A DNA stretch of 25,567 nt from an uncultured Clostridia bacterium. GTDB taxonomy: Bacteria > Bacillota > Clostridia > UBA1381. Position numbers and translations under genes: made by a program. The stretch covers positions 1 through 25,567 of the forward strand of contig CAJTPP010000033.1 of assembly GCA_910578235.1 (NCBI GenBank), given 5' to 3'. Below the pieces are notes generated by a model that searched no databases, was not told the DNA's origin, and saw nothing but the letters and a program-made list of their open reading frames with translations. Of the stretch, positions 1 through 8,555 are shown piece by piece (within the stretch, counting starts at the first letter, position 1; each line of letters opens with the position of its first letter).

Positions 1-111
1 AAAAAGGCGAAAAAAGAATTATCGGAAATTGATATTATAAAATCAAATGTTGACGCTATGCTCCAAACTCCGCAGCGGAACGAACCGACAAGAGAACAAG
101 AGCTTGAATAA
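1..111 (+). CDS. 3' end of an unidentified gene
   Basis: Frame 1 is open from the window edge to a TAA at 109-111 and gives 36 residues. They are strongly charged and end in TREQELE, which suits a hydrophilic C-terminal tail. The start and nearly all of the protein lie outside the window, so no family can be named. It may equally be chance open frame, but the lysine/glutamate-rich composition and normal codons favour a real gene end. Confidence 0.45.
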   Translation, partial: KKAKKELSEIDIIKSNVDAMLQTPQRNEPTREQELE

Positions 112-186
112 TTCATTTAGGCGCAATATACAGGCTGACACAAATATTTTCATACGCTTTTCCGGCTGGGCGCGCAAAACTTCTTT

Positions 187-195
187 TGATATAAT
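187..195 (+). promoter_or_regulatory. Extended -10 promoter for the secreted-protein gene
   Basis: TGATATAAT gives a perfect -10 hexamer (190-195) with the upstream TG of an extended -10. No good -35 is visible 17 bases upstream. It lies 33 bases ahead of the ATG at 228. Confidence 0.5.
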
Positions 196-227
196 TATTA
201 TATAAAATATTGAAAGGGGTTTTCACT

Positions 228-791
228 ATGAAACAGAAACTTATTACGCTAACACTAATTGTCGCCTTATCAGCGACAACAACAGCGTTTGCCGCAGAAA
301 TTCCGAGAGAAAGCGCACCACTTAACGCAACCAAACAGCAGATACAAATCGTTGAAAATCTTATCAGCGATATTCTTGACGAGGTACAGACTGGCAATCT
401 TGGTTACACATTAGCTGCCGGATATGCAAATACAAGAATACGAAAAGCAGTTATGGCAAATCAGACAGGCGGCAACGGCTACGGTATTTTGTCGCCAATC
501 GCACAGAACGCAATCCGAGTTATGCGTGATATGCAGCTCCGACCTGACGCATACACGCAAGCGGAGGAAGAATTAAAGGTATTGCTTGCTGACCTAATTA
601 TTGATGTTCAAAATGGCAAGGATTATATGGAGGCTGTCAAAGAGGCATACGCTAAAATCTATCAATCCGTCAATCCGAATTTCAACTATGACGAGCAATT
701 TGCACTCGATACCTGTTATAGAGATATTCCCACTGTCGGAATGGAAAAATTCACTGTAGCAAGAAAGCTATTGTTTCAAGCGCAAAACTAA
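228..791 (+). CDS. Small secreted protein of unknown function
   Basis: 187 residues from ATG 228. An in-frame TTG at 210 would add six residues, but the AAAGGGG ribosome site (214-220) sits about 7 bases before the ATG, so 228 is preferred. The N-terminus is a classical signal peptide: MKQK, a hydrophobic core, then a likely cleavage at AFA-AE near residues 21-22. The mature part is about 165 residues, mostly helical-looking, with no further membrane segment, no lipobox and no anchoring motif, so it is probably released or loosely surface-associated. I recognise no family and no catalytic motif. A hairpin terminator follows, so it is probably a single-gene transcript. Confidence 0.75.
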   Translation: MKQKLITLTLIVALSATTTAFAAEIPRESAPLNATKQQIQIVENLISDILDEVQTGNLGYTLAAGYANTRIRKAVMANQTGGNGYGILSPIAQNAIRVMRDMQLRPDAYTQAEEELKVLLADLIIDVQNGKDYMEAVKEAYAKIYQSVNPNFNYDEQFALDTCYRDIPTVGMEKFTVARKLLFQAQN

Positions 792-800
792 ATAATCACC

Positions 801-830
801 AAAGGAAATGTTTTCAAGCATTTCCTTTTT
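801..830 (+). terminator. Rho-independent terminator
   Basis: Stem AAAGGAAATG (801-810) pairs perfectly with CATTTCCTTT (819-828), with an 8-base loop and a T run. It lies 10 bases after the stop of the secreted-protein gene. Confidence 0.8.
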
Positions 831-846
831 GCTTGCCTGAAAATTA

Positions 847-877
847 TTGACAAATTCTTTTGAATATGAATTAGAAT
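847..877 (+). promoter_or_regulatory. Putative recombinase promoter
   Basis: A perfect -35 TTGACA (847-852) is followed by TAGAAT (872-877) at a rather long 19-base spacing. The 12-mer TTGACAAATTCT recurs at the fbp promoter (15568). The recombinase ATG is 35 bases further on. Confidence 0.4.
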
Positions 878-911
878 TATATATAAAATAAACTCAAAAG
901 GAGATGTTGAT

Positions 912-1742
912 ATGCAAATTATAAAACCAAAGGACATAGAAAACTATAAAGAATATTTAACAGAGGAAGAACGGTCACAATCGACGATTGACAAGTATAT
1001 TCGTGACATAACCGCCTTTTGTCAATGGATAAACGGTCGCGGCATAGATAAAAAAGCAGTTTTGGAATATAAAGAACATCTTATATCCACATACGCGCCG
1101 AGAAGTGTCAATTCGATTTTATCATCGCTCAACAGCCTGTTTGACTATCTCAGCTGGCACGATTGCAAGGTGAAAACATTAAAAATCCAAAAGCAGATAT
1201 TTTCTGACAAAGATAAGGAGCTAACCAAAACAGAATATATGAGGCTACTGCAAGCGGCAAAGAATAATAAACGGTTATATTATCTTATGCAAACGATATG
1301 CTCAACGGGCTTGAGAGTTTCCGAATTACGTTATATTACTTGCGAAGCCGTAGCAATCGGACAAGCCAATATCCATTGTAAAGGTAAAATGCGAACGGTG
1401 ATTTTACCAAAGCAGCTATGCAAAATCCTCAAAGGCTACATCAAGGAACAAAATATAAAAAGCGGCGCTGTTTTCATCACAAAGACTGGCAAACCGCTTG
1501 ACAGGTCAAATATATGGTCTGATATGAAAAAGCTGTGCAACAGCGCCGGAGTTGCGCGGAGCAAGGTGTTTCCGCATAATCTGCGCCACCTATTCGCTCG
1601 AACATTCTATTCCTTGCAAAAAGACATTGTGCGCCTTGCCGATATTCTCGGTCATTCGAGCGTCAACACAACACGCATTTACACAATGGAAAGCGGCGAC
1701 ATTCACCGCAAACAAATTGAGCGAATGAACTTAATTTGTTGA
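912..1742 (+). CDS. Tyrosine recombinase (XerC/D-like), likely DNA invertase of the adjacent switch
   Basis: 276 residues, starting at ATG 912 behind AAAAGGAGA. Residues about 8-90 form the SAM-like DNA-binding N-domain; about 104-270 form the catalytic domain. The full active-site set is visible: R135 in TGLRVSEL, K157/K159 in the beta-hairpin CKGKMR, H222 and R225 in HNLRH, H248 in LGHSS, and the nucleophile Y257 in RIYT. It is therefore probably active. The length matches small stand-alone Xer-like and invertase recombinases rather than long phage integrases. The stop codon is 2 bases from a 26-bp site repeated in inverse orientation 203 bp downstream, which strongly suggests that it inverts that segment in cis. 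A decayed relative lies at 15312-15550. Housekeeping XerC/D is less likely given this context. Confidence 0.9.
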   Translation: MQIIKPKDIENYKEYLTEEERSQSTIDKYIRDITAFCQWINGRGIDKKAVLEYKEHLISTYAPRSVNSILSSLNSLFDYLSWHDCKVKTLKIQKQIFSDKDKELTKTEYMRLLQAAKNNKRLYYLMQTICSTGLRVSELRYITCEAVAIGQANIHCKGKMRTVILPKQLCKILKGYIKEQNIKSGAVFITKTGKPLDRSNIWSDMKKLCNSAGVARSKVFPHNLRHLFARTFYSLQKDIVRLADILGHSSVNTTRIYTMESGDIHRKQIERMNLIC

Positions 1743-1744
1743 CT

Positions 1745-1770
1745 TACCGCATAATACTGATTATGTGGTA
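1745..1770 (+). repeat. Left inverted repeat / recombination site (IRL)
   Basis: A 26-bp site: arm TACCGCATAAT, asymmetric centre ACTG, arm ATTATGTGGTA. The two arms are inverse copies of each other with one mismatch, as expected for a tyrosine-recombinase core site binding two monomers. The reverse complement matches IRR (1974-1999) at 24 of 26 positions. It begins 2 bases after the recombinase stop. Confidence 0.85.
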
Positions 1771-1792
1771 ATGCAATTAAATTATTAACTCA

Positions 1793-1821
1793 AATATACA
1801 TATAGTTTATCATACTTCCAA
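1793..1821 (-). promoter_or_regulatory. Promoter inside the invertible segment, facing left
   Basis: On the minus strand TTGGAA (1816-1821) and TATATT (1793-1798) are separated by exactly 17 bases. As drawn it fires through IRL into the 3' end of the recombinase gene. If 1771-1973 is inverted it would lie just upstream of IRR and fire into the surface operon at 2026. I see no comparably good plus-strand promoter between 1931 and 2010. Confidence 0.55.
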
Positions 1822-1891
1822 AAAATAAGCAATAATTTTCAGAAAAAAACATCAAATTCTCTCGATTAAAATAAAAAAATGCACTGCAATT

Positions 1892-1930
1892 AGACCAATG
1901 ATATTAAAATTCAAATATTGGTCTGTTTTT
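1892..1930 (+). terminator. Hairpin terminator inside the invertible segment
   Basis: AGACCAAT (1892-1899) pairs with ATTGGTCT (1917-1924), followed by GTTTTT (1925-1930). In the present orientation it would stop readthrough from the recombinase gene before the surface operon. Confidence 0.65.
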
Positions 1931-1973
1931 CGTGATGTAAATTATACACTAACATCATAAATTCAATTATAGA

Positions 1974-1999
1974 TACCACATAATCAGTATTATGTAGTA
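1974..1999 (-). repeat. Right inverted repeat / recombination site (IRR)
   Basis: Arm TACCACATAAT, centre CAGT, arm ATTATGTAGTA. The centre is the reverse complement of the IRL centre, so the two sites are in opposite orientation, the arrangement that yields inversion rather than deletion. It lies 26 bases upstream of the start of the SLH-cohesin gene, upstream of its ribosome site, so inversion would not break a reading frame. Confidence 0.85.
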
Positions 2000-2025
2000 T
2001 TAAAAGACGAAAGGAGACGGATATT

Positions 2026-3249
2026 TTGCTAAAAAAGAAGAAAATCATAATTATTTCGGTAATGAGTGCATTGCTAATAGCCACAGGAGTTTCATTATGT
2101 GCCGGATTTGCAAATGATAGCAGCAAAGCATTTCAAAACCCTGAACAATCATTTTCAGATGTTCAAGAAACAGATTGGTTTTATGATGATGTCGGTTATG
2201 CAAGCGGAAAAGGTCTTATGCAGGGTACAAGCGACACGCTTTTTGCTCCGGACAATCCGACAACGCGGGGAATGCTTGTAACAATTTTATGGAGGCTTGA
2301 CGGAGAGCCTATTGAGAGCGGTAATGATTTTTTAGATGTTACAAGTGATACATATTATTATGACGCTGTCGCGTGGGCTTCAAAATGCGGCATTGTCAAC
2401 GGGTACAGCGATACCGTATTTAGTCCAAATGATAATATCACAAGAGAACAGTTAGCATCAATTCTATATCGCTATGCAGAATATAAAAAGTATGACATTT
2501 CTAAAACATCAGAATTAAGCGAATATACAGACAAAAATCAAATCAGCGATTATGCGGTTTTGGCTATGCAGTGGGCAAATGCAAACGGAATAATTACAGG
2601 AACATCAGACGATACATTATCACCGCAGGGTAATGCTTTGAGGTGTCAGATTGCAGCAATGTTAAAACGCTTTTGTGAGCAAATTATTCCGTCAAATATT
2701 GATAATGAAACAAAAGGCGAACACTCTGCAACAGAACAGCCAAAGGACGATAAAACAAGTTCAGGAAACAAGGGCGGGAATATTTCTGCGAATGGAAATT
2801 CGGTAAGTTCATCTGAAACAGAAAGTAATAATGGGTATCCGTTAATCTCAATAAATGATGTATCGGCAAAAGTCGGAGATGAAATCCAGGTAAGCATAAC
2901 ATTGAAAAACAATCCCGGTATTTTGGGAATGGCTTTAGCAACATATTACGACGAAGCAAATTTGACGCTTCAAAGTGTGGAAAACGGAGAGGCATTTAAA
3001 GATGTTTTGGATTTGACAACTTCACAAACTCTCGCAAGCGGTTCTCGTTTTCTCTGGGACGGAATTGATATTTCAGAGAATGACATCAAAGACGGTACAG
3101 TCTTGATTATGAATTTTAAAATCAATAACGGCGCACAAGCAGGAAAATATCCAATCACATTAAAATATTCCGATGGTGATATTGTGGATAAAAACCTTAC
3201 AAGTATTTCACCGCAAATAGAAAACGGATATATTACAATAAATGATTAA
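2026..3249 (+). CDS. SLH-domain cohesin protein (surface anchoring scaffoldin)
   Basis: 407 residues from a TTG start behind AAGGAGA (2011-2017). A basic hydrophobic N-terminus (1-30) is a signal peptide. Three SLH repeats follow at about 42-92, 101-150 and 164-218 (ITREQL in the second; the third is degenerate, ALRCQI). A charged Ser/Asn linker covers 222-270. A C-terminal cohesin spans about 273-407 (NNPGILG, WDG, GDIV motifs). SLH repeats bind pyruvylated wall polymer, so the protein should display one cohesin on the cell surface. It is first in an operon with two more cohesin proteins. Its likely partner is a dockerin such as that of the 1342-residue neighbour. Expression probably depends on the invertible promoter upstream. 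Confidence 0.9.
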   Translation: MLKKKKIIIISVMSALLIATGVSLCAGFANDSSKAFQNPEQSFSDVQETDWFYDDVGYASGKGLMQGTSDTLFAPDNPTTRGMLVTILWRLDGEPIESGNDFLDVTSDTYYYDAVAWASKCGIVNGYSDTVFSPNDNITREQLASILYRYAEYKKYDISKTSELSEYTDKNQISDYAVLAMQWANANGIITGTSDDTLSPQGNALRCQIAAMLKRFCEQIIPSNIDNETKGEHSATEQPKDDKTSSGNKGGNISANGNSVSSSETESNNGYPLISINDVSAKVGDEIQVSITLKNNPGILGMALATYYDEANLTLQSVENGEAFKDVLDLTTSQTLASGSRFLWDGIDISENDIKDGTVLIMNFKINNGAQAGKYPITLKYSDGDIVDKNLTSISPQIENGYITIND

Positions 3250-3267
3250 AAGAAAGGAGGAGCAGCA

Positions 3268-4401
3268 TTGAAAAAATATAAAATAATATCGTTTTTGATT
3301 ACTATGGTAATGATGATGTCGCTATCAGTAACGGTAATTAAAGCTGATACGGCTGTAACAATAGCGGCAGATAAAGTAACAACGGACGGCAGAAATATCA
3401 GCGTTCCCATACGGTTATCGGGTAACATAGGCGGAATATGCGGCGCGGCAATAACTGTTTCTTATGATAAGGCTTTGACATTAACTAAGATAGAAAACGG
3501 TGAGGCATTATCGTCTTTAACAATGACAAAGCCGGGGAAATTGTCAGATAACCCGATAAAACTTGTTTGGGACGGTTTAGAGGCTGACAATACAAACGGA
3601 GTAATTGCAACTCTTAATTTTACCGTTCCGCAGGACACAGGAATATATAACATTTCAATTTCGTGCGAGGACGGAGATATAGTTGATGGAAATCTATCTC
3701 CTGTAAATGTTAGCACAGAAAACGGAAGCATAACTGTATCTGGAGAAATAACAGAACAAAAGCCGACGATCAGCATAGGAAGCGCAACGGCAAAAGCGGG
3801 CAGTCAGGTTAAAGTTCCGATAAGCCTTTCAGGAAATACGGGTATATGCGGCGCATCATTGGAAATTTCGTATGACAGTGCGCTTGTGCTATCAGATATT
3901 TCCGCAGGCGCGGCATTATCGTCATTGGTTATGACAAAACCGGGCAATATATCGTCTAATCCCTTTAAACTTGTTTGGGACGGACTGGACGCGGATTCTT
4001 CAAATGGAACAATAGCGGTTTTGACATTTACCGCACCGACAGAAACCGGCAGCTATAATATTTCTGCCGCATATACTGATGGAGATATTGTAGACGGGGA
4101 TTTATCGCCTGTTGATATGAAAATAAATCAGGGACAAATCAAAGTAGAAGCGGCAGAAAGTATCACTGTTGAAATCGGCGGAAAGCAAGTTAATTTACCC
4201 GAAGTAATCAGCAGTAATAATATTCTTATTGCATTTTACGAGAATAGCGGAACAATGATTTCCGTTAAAAGTTATTCGGCAAAAGACATTCCTATAAAAG
4301 TTACAAACACACAAAACGCAGCATACGCAAAAGTAATGGTATGGGAAAGCCTTAATACATTAAAGCCTGTATGCAATGCGCAGACAGTTAATTTAAAATA
4401 A
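3268..4401 (+). CDS. Secreted two-cohesin scaffold protein
   Basis: 377 residues from a TTG start behind AAAGGAGG (3253-3260), 18 bases after the previous gene. A signal peptide covers residues 1-26 or so. Cohesin 1 lies at about 28-158 and cohesin 2 at about 165-295. Both share TMTKPGK, LVWDGL and DGDIVDG(N/D)LSPV, so they look like a recent internal duplication. A C-terminal module of about 80 residues (297-377) has an unknown beta-rich look. No SLH, LPXTG or dockerin is present, so how it is held at the cell is unclear: it may be released, or may act as a bridging scaffold through its C-terminal module. Confidence 0.85.
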   Translation: MKKYKIISFLITMVMMMSLSVTVIKADTAVTIAADKVTTDGRNISVPIRLSGNIGGICGAAITVSYDKALTLTKIENGEALSSLTMTKPGKLSDNPIKLVWDGLEADNTNGVIATLNFTVPQDTGIYNISISCEDGDIVDGNLSPVNVSTENGSITVSGEITEQKPTISIGSATAKAGSQVKVPISLSGNTGICGASLEISYDSALVLSDISAGAALSSLVMTKPGNISSNPFKLVWDGLDADSSNGTIAVLTFTAPTETGSYNISAAYTDGDIVDGDLSPVDMKINQGQIKVEAAESITVEIGGKQVNLPEVISSNNILIAFYENSGTMISVKSYSAKDIPIKVTNTQNAAYAKVMVWESLNTLKPVCNAQTVNLK

Positions 4402-4419
4402 AGAAAGGACGGAAAGAAA

Positions 4420-7400
4420 ATGAAAAAAATTACTTCTCTACTGCTGACAATAATCTTTACTTTATCGTTAGCAATGCCGGTTTTTGCGGCGGAAAACACC
4501 AACCCGACAATTACAGTGCAATCGGTATCGGGTTCGCCCGGTTCGACTGTTGATGTTGATGTAACAATTAAAAACAATCCCGGAATATTGGGTGCGACAT
4601 TATCATTTACATACGATAATGGGCTTACCTTAACAGGAGCGACATCGGGAGATGCGTTTTCTGCACTTACAATGACAAAGCCGGGCAAATTTACATCACC
4701 ATGTAATTTTACTTGGGACGGTCAGAATATAAGCGCAGACGATATTAAGGACGGAACTGTTCTTACGCTGCAATTTACAATCAACGACAATGCAGAGAAT
4801 GGTACAGGGTATAACATTGCGGCTTCGTATGAAAGCGGTGATATTGTAAATATGGAGTTAAATCCGATTGATGTTGAAATTGAAAACGGTACGGTAATAG
4901 CTATAGATTATATGCCGGGTGACTTGAACAGTGATAAAAAAGTAAATCCGACAGATATTATTTTGCTAAGACGCTTTATTGCCGGCGGTTATGAACAGAC
5001 TATAAATGAAACAGCGGCAGACGTTAATAATGACGGAAAGAAAAACCCGACAGACGTTATTTTAATCCGCCGTTACATAGCAGGCGGATATGGCGTTGAC
5101 TTAATGCCGTCAAAGCCGTTAGATCCCAACGACCCATGTGCTCATGGACATACAATTGTTATTGATGAAGCAGTTGAGCCGACGTATGAAACAACAGGTT
5201 TAACAGAAGGCAAACATTGCTCTGTATGTAATACTGTTATTGTAGCGCAGGAAATCATTCCGATATTGCAAAAAGACGAGTATTCAATTCAATATGTATG
5301 TGATATGGTCCCGATGGGACCGGATAACAGACCGATTACCTACGAACCTGACACGTACAAACCAACGCAGACAAAGATTCTTCCTGTTCCCAAAATGGAT
5401 ACATATAAATTCCTTGGTTGGTCTGATAAGAGCGGAAGAATGTATGGCACTGAACTGCCAAAAGGCACAATGGGAGACTTAGTGTTATATGCAAACTGGG
5501 CAAGTGACAGAAATAAGGCTGAACCTGTTGCAAATTTAGGAGATCCTATTATCTGTGAAGATTCTGGCAATGGACAAATTCTATTTGTGTACGAAATTGG
5601 TAAAATCAAAAATATTCCATTGTTTGAAACACAGGATTTGCTTGTTGCCAACGGTCTTATTACAAGCACCGGTATCGTAAAACAAACCTCTATAACAAAG
5701 GGGAATGCAGAAGAAATCGGAAAAACTATAGCAAATACCACAACAAATTCTTCAACTTGGACTCTGTCAAAAGAATGGAATGAAAGCACAACTGTAAGCG
5801 AAGAATGGGCAAAAGAACAAGGAATGACAGTTACAGAAGCTGAAGAATTCTGCAAAAGCAACAGCAATACATATAATATGACTAATTCTTCCGGCGGTTC
5901 TTCGAGCTTGGTCAATAGCGACAATTCATCTTACAGAATATCTGCAAATAAGGCACATACAGACTCGACATATAACGAAAAGCAGAAATACACTGATTTT
6001 TATGTCGATGGCAAGTTGTCCAATACTTTTAATTTTTCAACAGGAATCGGAATACCGCTTGAAGGGTTGGAAGCGAATGTAGGTATGTCAAATACTACGG
6101 CCTTTGAAATTGGCGCCGGGTATGATGAGAAAAATTATACTCGAGATATAAAGACCGGCACCGATAGCTGGTCGAAGAATCTGGATATTGCCAACGCAAA
6201 ATCTTCGACAGCTACTTCCACAAAAACATGGAACAGTTCACAGGGCTTTAGTTCAAGCCAATCAACGAGTTCCTCTCAATCTGTATCAAAGGCTGTTTCA
6301 GAGCTTATAAGCCAAAAACATTCAAAGGACTCAACCTATACCACGGGAGGCAGTGAAGGCGAATCAAAGGAGTATGCTTCTTCAAAAGCGCAAGAAGATT
6401 TATACAGCTCTTCTACTACCTATTCGGAAGCGGAAATCAATATATCGGAACGGAAATTTGAATCGACTGGCAATACATACGGCGCATACAGATTGGTGCA
6501 GGTTGGTATGGCACATGTATTCGGAGTTGTGGGTTATGATATTAAAAACAAATCGTATTATACATATACATATACCCTTTTGGATGATGACGAATATAAA
6601 GAGTATCTGGATTATTCCTATGACAGAACATTTAACGATTATGAAACAAGCGTTCTTCCTTTCGAGATTCCGGGTTTTGTGAACGATTATGTAAACAGCA
6701 GAATTGCTTCATCCAAGCTGCAAATTAACGATAACGGCATCGTAACAAAATATCTGGGAGAAGGAGATGATGAAGTTGTATTGATTCCGTCGTATTATAC
6801 AAAGACCAATACAACTACGGGTGAGCCGGAATTCCACAAAATTACAGGTATTGCTCCGGGATTATTTAAGAACAACACAAGTATAACCGGCATATCCCTG
6901 GGCAATTTTGTAAATGAAATACCGAATTCGGCATTTGAAGGCTGTACGGCATTAAAAGAAATTGTATGTCCCAATGTCATAAGCATTGGCGCAAACGCCT
7001 TTAAGGGCTGTTCGTCTCTGAGTGAGTTTTCGCTGCCAAATGAGATAGAATTTATCGGCAATGGTGCATTTGACGGAATTCCTGCCATTAAATCCACTGC
7101 TCCGACAAAGGAAATTGCAAATATTGTGGCAAATTCCAATGCCCGAAACATTACTTTGGATATTTCAAATATAGAAGCTGACGATTTTAGCGATATGTCA
7201 TTTGATGTTAGTGAGGCAGAAACATTTAAGCTACTGGGCGGATATAAAGAATATAGAGGACTAACAATTAAATCAGACGCTCAGAACACTATCATAAGCG
7301 GCATTACTGTTGCAGACTGTGATAGGATACCTATAGAAGTATCTTCGCCGAATGTAACGCTTGAGAGAGTTACCGTTCACGGAGATGGATTTGCACTTGT

Positions 7401-8448
7401 TCTGAAAGCAGATGAAACAACGCTTTCATTAGAGGGAGAGTCTAATATACGGTCTGAAAGTGCAAATAGTATAATTACAAAGAACATGAACATAGTACAA
7501 ATAAACGAAGAAACATATTCAGCGATTGAAACAAACGGAAATGTTTTGGTTTGCGGGGCGGTTGACGGAGACAAGAATCTTACATTTAAGGAAGGTGAAA
7601 TTAAGTATATTACCGAAGAAGAATATGTAAATTATCTTACATCAAGAAAGGTAACATTTGATGCAAACGGTGGTGTTCTTGGTACAGAAGTTGATTACAA
7701 AACAATTCCTTATAATAGTGCAATGGGAGAATTGCCGCTTGTCAGCCGTGATTATTACACCTTTGACGGTTGGTATACTATGGCGGACGGTGGTGAAAAA
7801 GTTACAGCAGACACCATGATGACATCATTAACCGATATTACATTGTACGCGCATTGGATTCAAAACGATGTATCAGCTTGGACGCTTGTTTCAGATGTGC
7901 CAAACGATGCGGAAATTGTGGATAGAAAATGGAATTATACGCTAACATCATATACTACGTCAAATTCGTCATCACTAAGCGGTTGGACAAAATACGATAC
8001 CAAGCGAACAGGTTGGGGCGGAACGATAGGTCCGGTATATTCAAATCCATCAAACGGCGCAAGAAATGTCTGGAGCGAGCAATATGTAGCCTCTACAACA
8101 AAACACTATAAGTATTATCATAGATGGAACGGCTCTAGAACTTGGAGCAGTGACAGTTGGCAGCCGTCATGGGCAAGACATACTTGTGATTTGACTTATT
8201 CCTTATCTCCTAAATATTATGAGAATTTACAGTTTTACGGAAATCATCAATGTTCAAAATGTGGTGCAAATCATATGTGGCTACCAGATGGGACGTATAC
8301 CACTAATAATTATTCAACAAGATGGTACTATCAAGAGCCGGTTTACACATATTATTATTCAAAAGCAGAGAATAAAGAAGCGACAGAGGAACCGAGCGGC
8401 GATAATATAAGCAATGTTCAGGAATATGTACAGTATAGATTAAAATAA
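4420..8448 (+). CDS. Giant secreted cohesin-dockerin protein with InlB-like and leucine-rich repeats
   Basis: 1342 residues from ATG 4420, behind AAAGGACGG. Order of modules: signal peptide (1-23); cohesin (about 26-160); type I-like dockerin (167-226) with two Ca-binding loops, DLNSDKKVNPTD and DVNNDGKKNPTD; a small Cys/His segment (C..H.H..HCSVC, about 237-275); an InlB/Listeria-Bacteroides B-repeat (288-361, ending LVLYANW); an unassigned Ser/Thr/Asn-rich region (362-770); BspA-type leucine-rich repeats (about 772-890, FEGCTALKEI, FKGCSSLSEF); a beta-helix-like stretch (890-1070); a second B-repeat (1077-1148); and a Trp/Tyr-rich C-terminal module with CSKC (1149-1342). There is no wall anchor of its own, so the dockerin probably docks it on the SLH-cohesin protein. 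The repeats suggest adhesion; no enzyme motif is visible. Confidence 0.88.
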   Translation: MKKITSLLLTIIFTLSLAMPVFAAENTNPTITVQSVSGSPGSTVDVDVTIKNNPGILGATLSFTYDNGLTLTGATSGDAFSALTMTKPGKFTSPCNFTWDGQNISADDIKDGTVLTLQFTINDNAENGTGYNIAASYESGDIVNMELNPIDVEIENGTVIAIDYMPGDLNSDKKVNPTDIILLRRFIAGGYEQTINETAADVNNDGKKNPTDVILIRRYIAGGYGVDLMPSKPLDPNDPCAHGHTIVIDEAVEPTYETTGLTEGKHCSVCNTVIVAQEIIPILQKDEYSIQYVCDMVPMGPDNRPITYEPDTYKPTQTKILPVPKMDTYKFLGWSDKSGRMYGTELPKGTMGDLVLYANWASDRNKAEPVANLGDPIICEDSGNGQILFVYEIGKIKNIPLFETQDLLVANGLITSTGIVKQTSITKGNAEEIGKTIANTTTNSSTWTLSKEWNESTTVSEEWAKEQGMTVTEAEEFCKSNSNTYNMTNSSGGSSSLVNSDNSSYRISANKAHTDSTYNEKQKYTDFYVDGKLSNTFNFSTGIGIPLEGLEANVGMSNTTAFEIGAGYDEKNYTRDIKTGTDSWSKNLDIANAKSSTATSTKTWNSSQGFSSSQSTSSSQSVSKAVSELISQKHSKDSTYTTGGSEGESKEYASSKAQEDLYSSSTTYSEAEINISERKFESTGNTYGAYRLVQVGMAHVFGVVGYDIKNKSYYTYTYTLLDDDEYKEYLDYSYDRTFNDYETSVLPFEIPGFVNDYVNSRIASSKLQINDNGIVTKYLGEGDDEVVLIPSYYTKTNTTTGEPEFHKITGIAPGLFKNNTSITGISLGNFVNEIPNSAFEGCTALKEIVCPNVISIGANAFKGCSSLSEFSLPNEIEFIGNGAFDGIPAIKSTAPTKEIANIVANSNARNITLDISNIEADDFSDMSFDVSEAETFKLLGGYKEYRGLTIKSDAQNTIISGITVADCDRIPIEVSSPNVTLERVTVHGDGFALVLKADETTLSLEGESNIRSESANSIITKNMNIVQINEETYSAIETNGNVLVCGAVDGDKNLTFKEGEIKYITEEEYVNYLTSRKVTFDANGGVLGTEVDYKTIPYNSAMGELPLVSRDYYTFDGWYTMADGGEKVTADTMMTSLTDITLYAHWIQNDVSAWTLVSDVPNDAEIVDRKWNYTLTSYTTSNSSSLSGWTKYDTKRTGWGGTIGPVYSNPSNGARNVWSEQYVASTTKHYKYYHRWNGSRTWSSDSWQPSWARHTCDLTYSLSPKYYENLQFYGNHQCSKCGANHMWLPDGTYTTNNYSTRWYYQEPVYTYYYSKAENKEATEEPSGDNISNVQEYVQYRLK

Positions 8449-8468
8449 ATCAAACTAAAATTAAAACG

Positions 8469-8500
8469 GACTGTCTCATTTTATGGGGCAGTCTATTTTT
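8469..8500 (+). terminator. Terminator of the cohesin operon
   Basis: GACTGTCTCA (8469-8478) pairs with TGGGGCAGTC (8484-8493), allowing two G-U pairs, followed by TATTTTT. It lies 20 bases after the stop of the giant gene and closes the three-gene unit. Confidence 0.85.
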
Positions 8501-8555
8501 AGTTGCCAATATAAGTAATTTAAAATACAAAATTTTTTATGGCAATTGTGAGGTT

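Noticed and set aside
2646..3158. Minus-strand open frames opposite the SLH-cohesin gene
   Set aside because: They have no ribosome sites and low-complexity composition, and they lie entirely within a well-supported plus-strand gene.
2026..8448. A cellulosome with glycoside hydrolases
   Set aside because: Cohesins and a dockerin are present, but no catalytic or carbohydrate-binding domain was seen in any of the three proteins.
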